DNA of 64,000 nt from Candidatus Thorarchaeota archaeon (GTDB taxonomy: Archaea > Asgardarchaeota > Thorarchaeia > Thorarchaeales > Thorarchaeaceae). The notes under the pieces were generated by a model. It was not told the DNA's origin. It saw only the letters and a program-made list of their open reading frames with translations, and made no database searches. The stretch spans positions 124,001 to 188,000 of the forward strand of contig RDOC01000004.1 of assembly GCA_011364985.1 (NCBI GenBank), given 5' to 3'. A program made the translations under genes and the position numbers. Each line of letters begins with the position of its first letter. Position 1 is the stretch's first letter. Positions 7,991 to 14,800 of the stretch are shown here, in pieces.

Positions 7991-8431
7991 GTGATTCGTG
8001 TCATGGTTTTGAAGAGATTCGGTGTCTCAGTACCAGAAGATATATTGAAGCGCTTTGACGAGCTTGTTGCGAAGAAGGGGTACATGGGTAGGTCTGAGGC
8101 ACTTCGAGATGCCATGCGCCTATTCCTATCACAACATGAGCTTGAAGAAAGTGATGTGGGGAATGTCGCAAGTCTTAGCATTGTTTACAAACACAACCCG
8201 CGCATTATGGCGGGTCTCATCAAAATGCAACACGATTCTATTGCAGATGTCATTTCCACATTACACGTCCATCTAACACCGTCGTATTGTCTTGAAGTCA
8301 CAACGCTCAAAGGATCGCGCGAAAGCATTCAGAGAATGGCTGACCAGATTGAAGGGCTATCTGGTGTTGAATATACTCGCCTCTTCACCTTTCCCTTGCC
8401 TGACGAGTCTACCGATCCCCATGAACATTGA
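7991..8431 (+). CDS. nikR: NikR-family nickel-responsive regulator
   Basis: A 146-residue NikR. The N-terminal ribbon-helix-helix domain (KRFGVSVPEDILKRFDELVA, then GRSEALRDAMRLF) precedes a C-terminal ACT-like metal domain. That domain has the high-affinity Ni ligands in the pattern H...HVHL...YCLEV (about residues 75-105). NikR normally represses nickel uptake genes when Ni is sufficient. Here the neighbouring ECF uptake genes on the opposite strand are decayed. Start candidates are GTG 7991 or ATG 8003; the second gives the usual family N-terminus. The gene itself shows no damage and may regulate other loci. Confidence 0.85.
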   Translation: MIRVMVLKRFGVSVPEDILKRFDELVAKKGYMGRSEALRDAMRLFLSQHELEESDVGNVASLSIVYKHNPRIMAGLIKMQHDSIADVISTLHVHLTPSYCLEVTTLKGSRESIQRMADQIEGLSGVEYTRLFTFPLPDESTDPHEH

Positions 8432-8510
8432 TAAACAGCGGACTTCAAAAGGGTCTTGCGCTGAAAGTCCCGTTCTTATTGCTTCGGTGGGCTTCATGAA
8501 TTGAATTGCT

Positions 8511-8756
8511 ATGTCCATTGATGATGAAGGCATCGGTCCTCCAAGTCTCTATACAAAACGGACCATTCTTTGGATGCTGATGACCTTTGTCCTTACTCCT
8601 TTCACTGCAGGACTGCTTGCCCAAATGGAATATATTCCCTTCACAGTCGAGATGGCGATGCTGAATGGCCTTATTGTTGCCTTTGTCTACGTCGGATTCA
8701 GAGTATGGAAAGTTAAATCTGCTACTAATCAAATCAGAACAGCAACAAGTGTTTGA
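8511..8756 (+). CDS. Small hypothetical membrane protein
   Basis: An 81-residue protein starting at ATG, with two likely membrane helices (about residues 18-38, ILWMLMTFVLTPFTAGLLA, and 45-66, VEMAMLNGLIVAFVYVGF). A basic tail follows the second helix. It lies 79 bp downstream of nikR on the same strand. It does not resemble NikM/CbiM or NikN. No function is assigned. Moderate confidence comes from length, hydrophobic pattern and position. Confidence 0.45.
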   Translation: MSIDDEGIGPPSLYTKRTILWMLMTFVLTPFTAGLLAQMEYIPFTVEMAMLNGLIVAFVYVGFRVWKVKSATNQIRTATSV

Positions 8757-8854
8757 ACACTTCACAGGAAAGGGGATTCTGGATGATGGAACAGAACTGG
8801 CTGTAAATCGGTTTCTTGGCTCTGCAGAGGATGTTTACAATAGGTGGTGAGAAA

Positions 8855-8876
8855 TGGGGCCCGAAGGGGGAATCGA
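8855..8876 (-). pseudogene. 3' fragment of a disrupted tRNA-His gene (T-loop to CCA)
   Basis: On the minus strand, T-loop-like TCGATT (8876-8871) is followed by CCCCC, then TTCGGGC, discriminator C and CCA (8857-8855). Against the intact tRNA-His in this window about 19 of 22 bases agree. TTCGGGC also pairs with the GCCCGAG of the separated 5' fragment near 17.5 kb. The 5' side of the T-stem is missing. It is interpreted as the distal piece of the original tRNA-His gene. Confidence 0.65.
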
Positions 8877-8963
8877 GAATCAGACTCCCATTAGCTTGAG
8901 TTAGATTCTCCTTGTAAACAAACTTATCATCATATTTACATGTACTAAAATGATGATAAGAAA

Positions 8964-9194
8964 ATGGAGGCGGAATTGAAGGACATCTTGGAAAACGGAA
9001 AGGATTGGGAAAAAGCAAAAACGACTACCCCAGGACTATGGATTTGCAAAATGCCCGGAAAAGGCGACAACCCTCCGAGCCTTGTCATCATCATTAATCC
9101 AATTGAGAATATTAACCCGCCTACATCAAAGAAATTAGATAGAAGTAGATTCTTTGAAGTAACAATGTCAGTATATCGTTTCAACGATTCTTAA
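8964..9194 (+). CDS. Small hypothetical protein
   Basis: A 76-residue soluble protein starting at ATG. The core KTTTPGLWICKMPGKGDNPP, then SLVIIINPIENINPP, looks like a compact beta-rich domain with conserved-type Gly and Pro positions. This suggests a real, possibly truncated, coding sequence. The last 20 residues look less ordered and could reflect a frameshift. It lies inside the interval between two pieces of the broken tRNA-His gene, next to the intact tRNA-His, so it may have come in with it. Function unknown. Confidence 0.4.
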   Translation: MEAELKDILENGKDWEKAKTTTPGLWICKMPGKGDNPPSLVIIINPIENINPPTSKKLDRSRFFEVTMSVYRFNDS

Positions 9195-9304
9195 TGAGTA
9201 GTTTCGGCAATTTCGATACCACAGAGAAAAGAACTGACAGGTGGATAAGATGGATAAGCTAATAAGCCGCTGGCGAAAATCAGCTTCTTCGTTTGAGAAG
9301 CAAT

Positions 9305-9379
9305 GGCCCGAGTGGTGTACTGGCAGCATAAGAGATTGTGGCTCTCTTGAAACGGGTTCGATTCCCGTCTCGGGCCCCA
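9305..9379 (+). tRNA. tRNA-His(GTG), complete, with G-1 and encoded CCA
   Basis: The acceptor GCCCGAG (9306-9312) pairs with CTCGGGC (9369-9375). G-1 at 9305 faces discriminator C at 9376, the hallmark of tRNA-His, and CCA follows at 9377-9379. The anticodon arm AGAGA-TTGTGGC-TCTCT gives anticodon GTG. The T arm is ACGGG-TTCGATT-CCCGT. All stems pair. The D loop, anticodon stem and T stem differ from the broken tRNA-His whose pieces flank it, so it is not a simple duplicate. It is probably the functional tRNA-His. Confidence 0.93.
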
Positions 9380-9461
9380 TATTCCATCTCATCACGAGGC
9401 GTAGCAGTTTTTTGAGATAATGTCTTTTGTTATCCAGATGACATTAATAATCCAACGATAG

Positions 9462-9473
9462 CAAAGGAGCCAC
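9462..9473 (-). pseudogene. Anticodon-arm piece of the disrupted tRNA-His, right flank of the IS607-like element
   Basis: The minus strand reads TGTGGCTCCTTTG across 9474-9462. Joined at GG to the 5' fragment at 17503, it rebuilds a perfect anticodon arm AAGGA-TTGTGGC-TCCTT. After this point (9461 downward) the match to a tRNA-His ends. A 13-base match is short, so the case rests on it sitting exactly at the end of tnpB and completing the stem. Confidence 0.5.
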
Positions 9474-9560
9474 AGCCGTTCATTTTCAATTGGACCTGAT
9501 TTTGCATCAGGCTGTCCCTCCAGGAACGGCACTGGATACTCTGTCTTGAACATGAATGAT
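9470..9560 (-). ncRNA. Candidate omega-RNA 3' end / element right end with hairpin
   Basis: TnpB proteins use a guide RNA (omega-RNA) whose scaffold overlaps the tnpB 3' end and right element end, and whose guide is the flanking host DNA. Here the tnpB stop lies within a perfect 6-bp hairpin CCTGAT-GCAAA-ATCAGG (9511-9495). About 25 bases later the proposed element boundary (9470) is reached. The guide would then begin CTCCTTTG, from the tRNA-His anticodon arm. Placement follows family knowledge; expression and the 5' limit are unknown. Confidence 0.4.
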
Positions 9561-11672
9561 GTTTCGGGCTGCATTCACATCAGCATGGAAATGTTCGTCA
9601 CACAATGAACAATAGAAGTATTCTCCACCCCTTCTCTCGACGGTGGACTGCTCATCTGCAACACGAACACCACGCTCACCACATACATGGCAGGTCTGAG
9701 AAGTGAACCTTGGGTTCACTGTCCACACACTGTATGGTGAGTGTCCAAGTGACACTCGCATATATCTCACTGTGTCTATAATCTTCCCCCATAGATTCGA
9801 ACTTAGGTTGTACGACAGGTCCTTTGACCCACCATGAGCCTGAAAGCTCCTGAGATCCTCGAAGAAAATCTTCTTGACTCGATGCTCCTCACAGAACCAG
9901 ACGGTCTTTGATGCAATGATTCGGGCGATCTCACGGTCAAGACGACGGATCTTTCTCCATAGGGCTTTGATATGCCTGTCCTTCTTGAGGATGTGTTTTG
10001 GATATGACAGTCCTGATCGTTTGCGTCCCCAATTGTTCCTCTTCCTGTCTGTAACTGATTGCAGATCATAGGCCTGCTTTCTCAAGAACTCTCTCTTCTT
10101 CACAAGCTGGTCCACTCTCAACAGGAGTTCCCTGTATTCCTTCCCCTTCATCACCGAGAGCACCACGGGAACTCTAATTCCTCTGTCAACACCAGCCCTT
10201 GCTTCATACTCTCTTTCTCCAAGAACCTGCTGTATCAAGAAATCATCAGGAGCCAAGAAAGGAATCTGCAATGAAATTCTATTCCCCCTCAGAAGAAGTC
10301 GGGGAGGAGCGCTCCTCCTTGAACTCCTGAGTTCTGTGATCTTACTCTGAAGTTTGGTAGTTTCTTCTCCATCCTTACCCTTCTTCTGTTTCACTTTGTA
10401 GAGTCTGTGTGTCAGATGCTGTATCTCAATGGTGTTCATGAGCTGTTGATGCATATCTTCGAACATCGCCGCTCGAAACCTCAACCGCTGGGCACGATGA
10501 CAATCTCCATTGTCCTCTGCGTTCTGAGCCTTGGCTCCGTCTTTGATCGTGGCACTGGACATCCAATCCAGAAATCGAAAAGCCAAGGTCTTTCCCTTGT
10601 ACGGAGAACTCTCATGATGAGTGCCATTAATTCCTGGAGGGAGCTTGATGTGAAAGAGAATCTCATTCTTTCTCTCTGGGTCGACACTAAACCAGTACCC
10701 CTGTCCAGGCGAGTTCTCTGTACTTGCACTGAAATCCAGACTATGACTCCGAAGGCATGGAACAGAGAATAGGTATCCATTCTCTTTCCAAACCTCAAGT
10801 TTCCTTGCAGTAAGAAAGAGGATGCGTTCTTTCTCAGAAACAGAATCCTGAAGCAAGGATGCTACATACTTGCGTTGTCTTCCCCTCCATTGTATCTTGA
10901 CTCCTTGTTCCTCAAGAATGTGGTCATCCAGAGCTAGCCTGAGCTGTCTTAGGACTCCAAGGGAGTGATGAAAACCAGCCCCATCGTTCTTTGCTGAATC
11001 GCATGCATCTCTCACTCTGCGGATAAGATTGGAGGGAATATGCTTTCTTCTCAGAAGTTGAAGTGCATCAGCAGCAGACTCGCTTAGCACCTTGATCGCT
11101 GCATTGAAGAGCTGCCTTCGTGTCCAGTCTGCCAGAAGTGTACGTCCAGCGTGCTCAAGGGCATTGCGATAGAGTCGCTCAAAGCATAATGCCTGAATTT
11201 CCTCGTTCTGCTGGTAATTCAAATCCCTCATCTTCCTGAGAAGGGTATAAGCTCGCCCCCTGTATTCGGATAGTTGCTGACCAAGTGACTGCACACGGTC
11301 ATTATCCTTGTATATTCTTGCAAGCATGAGATTCACTACTTGGACATAGTTGTCAAAGAGAGAACCAAGAAGCTGCAAGTCAACCTCGTCCGCTTTCTTC
11401 CCAGAGCGCTTGGGTATCAGCGTAAATATCTCTTGATTTGGTTTTCTTGATGAAGAAAAGAAGGGGTCAGGTCTTCGATTTCTCCTCCTCTTTGCAATAA
11501 CTCTGTCAACAGAGTTCAGAACAAACGACTCGACAAGATAGGATTTCGATGGGGGTATTATAAAGTTGCCATCAATTTTCTCTTGCTTCTTCTGAGTTTG
11601 AGTGACAGAACCAGATTTCTGCTTCCAGTGATGGCGCTGGATTTCTTGCTTCATCATATGTTCCTGAGTCAT
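9507..11672 (-). CDS. tnpB: Large TnpB/Cas12-like RuvC nuclease
   Basis: A 721-residue protein whose C-terminal third is a TnpB/Cas12 nuclease. RuvC-I is AGVDRGIRVPVV (D496), RuvC-II is KIFFEDLRSF (E605) and RuvC-III is HADVNAARNI (D698). Between the last two lies a zinc ribbon with C661/C664 and C688/C691. All catalytic and zinc residues are present. Ordinary TnpB is about 400 residues; the first 480 here include a basic N-terminus and a long helical region. This puts it in the size range of Cas12 effectors, but no CRISPR array is nearby. It is divergent from the 1774-residue gene. The start ATG lies just downstream of a TATA-like box, suggesting a nearly leaderless mRNA. Confidence 0.85.
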   Translation of the reverse strand: MTQEHMMKQEIQRHHWKQKSGSVTQTQKKQEKIDGNFIIPPSKSYLVESFVLNSVDRVIAKRRRNRRPDPFFSSSRKPNQEIFTLIPKRSGKKADEVDLQLLGSLFDNYVQVVNLMLARIYKDNDRVQSLGQQLSEYRGRAYTLLRKMRDLNYQQNEEIQALCFERLYRNALEHAGRTLLADWTRRQLFNAAIKVLSESAADALQLLRRKHIPSNLIRRVRDACDSAKNDGAGFHHSLGVLRQLRLALDDHILEEQGVKIQWRGRQRKYVASLLQDSVSEKERILFLTARKLEVWKENGYLFSVPCLRSHSLDFSASTENSPGQGYWFSVDPERKNEILFHIKLPPGINGTHHESSPYKGKTLAFRFLDWMSSATIKDGAKAQNAEDNGDCHRAQRLRFRAAMFEDMHQQLMNTIEIQHLTHRLYKVKQKKGKDGEETTKLQSKITELRSSRRSAPPRLLLRGNRISLQIPFLAPDDFLIQQVLGEREYEARAGVDRGIRVPVVLSVMKGKEYRELLLRVDQLVKKREFLRKQAYDLQSVTDRKRNNWGRKRSGLSYPKHILKKDRHIKALWRKIRRLDREIARIIASKTVWFCEEHRVKKIFFEDLRSFQAHGGSKDLSYNLSSNLWGKIIDTVRYMRVSLGHSPYSVWTVNPRFTSQTCHVCGERGVRVADEQSTVERRGGEYFYCSLCDEHFHADVNAARNIIHVQDRVSSAVPGGTA

Positions 11673-11700
11673 TGTTCTTCATCAGCAATATTAACTCAGA

Positions 11701-11710
11701 GTATTATAAA
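11701..11710 (-). promoter_or_regulatory. TATA-like box for tnpB
   Basis: The minus strand reads TTTATAATAC about 30 bases upstream of the tnpB ATG at 11672, in a very AT-rich divergent interval (11673-11848). The spacing fits an archaeal TATA box with transcription starting at or just before the start codon. The divergent gene has AAGGT (11838-11842) before its ATG as a Shine-Dalgarno. Confidence 0.45.
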
Positions 11711-11848
11711 GTTATCAAGATTACTAATTTATTGTCTCTTATTTTTTCTAAAAAAGGGATATAAAGGCTTATAATTGAATTATATGTTATTTTGTTTACT
11801 AACGAAATTTAATTACATGTATGTCGTAGTGTTTTCTAAGGTATCCCC

Positions 11849-14800
11849 ATGAGAGGTAGAAAGGGAAGAATAAACAGCCCAAGTGGCATCCTGAGTACTG
11901 CAATCTACATGGGTCTGGTCGCCCTGTGTCGAATCTCTAGAAACAGAGCAAGTAAGAAGACTAGAAAGTTCCACCGAAGTATCGAGAAGATGTGGGCATC
12001 AGCCCGAGAAGACTACAAGGTCCAAAAGGGCCTAAGACAGAATGACTTCTCGCCTATCAAAAATGCGGAACCAAACATGCGAGGACAATTTCTAAAATTT
12101 GTCTGGACAAGCACAAAACGATATGGAAACAAGGAGTTCAAGCGCGTCTATAGCTGGTTGGAAGGAACGGTTGGACCTCTCAATGCACTTCTGAACTATG
12201 CTGGAGCTTGCCTTCGAGACCTTGCTATGGTTCTATATCCTTTTCCACAGCCTCAGAGGTTCCAAATTCGTGAATGGCCGAACGGGACTAGAAGGATTCT
12301 CACTGAATCAGAAGCTAGTGAGATTACAAAGGATGGTACAGTAAAAGTCCACTGGCGGAGTGGGTATGAGAGGAATGGCAAGAATCCTCGAGTGTTACTC
12401 TCGCATCCAACCTTGCCTAGTCTGGATTTTGTAGACATGATACGGACACATTGCGTCGAGCTCTGTCGACAATGTTTTATCTATCACGTCCCTAGGACTG
12501 AGGCACATCGATACATACGCCTCCTTATTCATCGACTCAAGCCCTTCCTTGACTGGATCTACACAAATGGACAAGAGGGCCGTTCTGGGTTCAATCCTCA
12601 TGCTGACCATGAACTTAGGAAGATGGTCCTTGAGATAAGGTCACTCTATAGAAAAAGTGCTAAGACTAGTAGACGTATCTCGGGGCAGCATAACGAGAAA
12701 CCCATTGACCTCTCTCTTGAGAAAATCCGCCAGAAGGGCATCAAACAATTGGAAGAATCCACTGATGCAAAGGAAAGAAAGCTGTTACAGAAATTCCTAA
12801 ACTATATCGATACTGCATCAGGAGTCGTAGCACGACGTGATATCGAGAAACTAATAGGTCAGATATTGGCTCTTAGTTCACGAGAGGGTACTACTTGGCA
12901 CAGGGTCCTGCTCTCAGACCTCCACCATCCGAAGTCCCTTCGTCAGGTCATTTTTTCTGGGGATCAGCTGCTTACTTCATTCTCATCAATCCTAATAGTT
13001 GCGGAACTCCCTGTTGCAGGACATTCCGGACGAGTGGACCTGACCATTTTCATCAGAAGAGAGATTGCAGGAGAGGTCTTGTGGACTCCGGTGATGATCC
13101 TTGAGATTAAGACAAAGGCAACCTTTGATTTCAACCTCTACGGATTTGAACTCAAGCGAAAAAGAAAGCATGCTGTCACCCCTGCTTTCTACGCATGGAA
13201 ACGCACTATGACTGGGAATGAGTGGCAGAGCATTGTCAATGCAAGTCCCGACCCAGATGCCCTTAATCAACTTCGAGCCTATGAACAGGAGCTTATTGCA
13301 GAGTATAGACAGTTAGCCGCTCATGACCCAGCTCCGCCCTCCTCGCTTTGGAAAGGAGTCATTGTCTTGGATGCTGAAGCGAGTCCGGAGGACATATTTC
13401 CAGCCGTCCAGTTTCTTCTTGAAGATCTGAAGACTGGGCTCCTACAGCAGCTGATTGATCGAGATTCCTTCATTGCTGTTACACCAAAATCCCTAGCTTT
13501 AGAAGGGGACGATCCCAGGGTTTCTCTACTAGTTTCTCCAGCCAGGGGACCTACTGGATTACTCGGCGAGATGGAGCCTCCCACAAGTCTACCCATTGAC
13601 GATCCCTTTGCTGACCGAGAGAGCGACGACCGACTTCTAACACTCTATGTTTCCATTCCTTCTCCAACCTCCTCGGGAGTGACTGCAGCAAGACTCTCTC
13701 GAAACTGGCATCTCCTTCATCATATTCAGGAGTGTATTGAAACAATCTCCTCCATAGAAGATGTGGTGTGGCTAGACCTTATGGGGGATTACAAGAGCGA
13801 TGAGCTTGTCAAGAAACGATTCGGCTTGCATTCCTTGAGACAGGAGAAGATGATATCCAAGAAGTCCTTTCGGGAACTCACCTCAATCCTTCAATCCATC
13901 AGGTTTCTCGACCTGAGTCCATTCATGAACGGGATTCTTACCGAAGGCGCACAGGCATTTAGCAGCCTACTAAACCATATTGCAGCTACAATCCCAGCTG
14001 AGAATGGAGAACAGATCATCATCCTTGATGGATGGACAGACCTGCAAGATATGATTCCAAGACATCAACAGCACCTACTTCGTATCCTTGAGCGAAAACT
14101 GCTTCATGCGCTCCCTCAATCAAATGTTAACATCATCTGGATTGATGACGGTGTGCCCCATACTAAGATGAACCCAGACTACCAGCGTCAGTGCATCAGT
14201 CCTCTTAGGTATGACTCCCTCCGCAAGACTCATGTTGATGAGTTCATCTACAATATGCCAATACCCTCTCCTAGGTTCTGGTGGACAAATCCACAACATG
14301 ATGATATTCGAATCATTGTGCAAGACACCCCGACCAGAGAAAACCCCTGGAAGACGGCAATCTACGTTCCACAACTTTCGGGACTTGCAGAGAAGTTTAG
14401 AGGTCTTGCCAAGCGGGACAGAGTCATTGCTCCTAAGGAAATAGCACAGGATTTGGAAGGGAAGAAACCTATGTATGGACGAGATGTGACCCTGTGTCGC
14501 ATTCATCCATCTTCAGGTATTCTCTCAGAGGATGAACTCTCTGACCTTCTAGAAGATGCGCTCACTCTTGTGCCCAGTACCCTGAGAGAGAGGATGCCCC
14601 GACTAGAAGAAGAGTGTGAAGAAATCCAGATTTCTGAAGATGCTATCTGGCAATCTGTTATCCAGACGACTAGCTCTGCAAGCGGTTCTACGATGGAAGA
14701 AAGGATGAGAATTGATGTAACAAGACCACCCCCACGACCAGGGGGAACTGACCGATACATCGATGTTCTCATCAATGCTAAAAGAGAGCGGATTACAAGA

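Noticed and set aside
7852-8181. 109-codon minus-strand frame starting MLRLATFPTS
   Set aside because: Its 5' part is antisense to nikR; only its 3' part belongs to the ecfT relic, which is annotated as such.
9168-9395. A 75-codon minus-strand frame with a GPETGIEPVSREP-type peptide
   Set aside because: It is the antisense translation of the tRNA-His gene, a well-known source of false protein entries.
9462-9473. Taking the 13-base anticodon-arm match alone as proof of an insertion site
   Set aside because: Alone it could be chance. It is kept only because it coincides with the end of tnpB and completes the stem of the 17.5-kb fragment.
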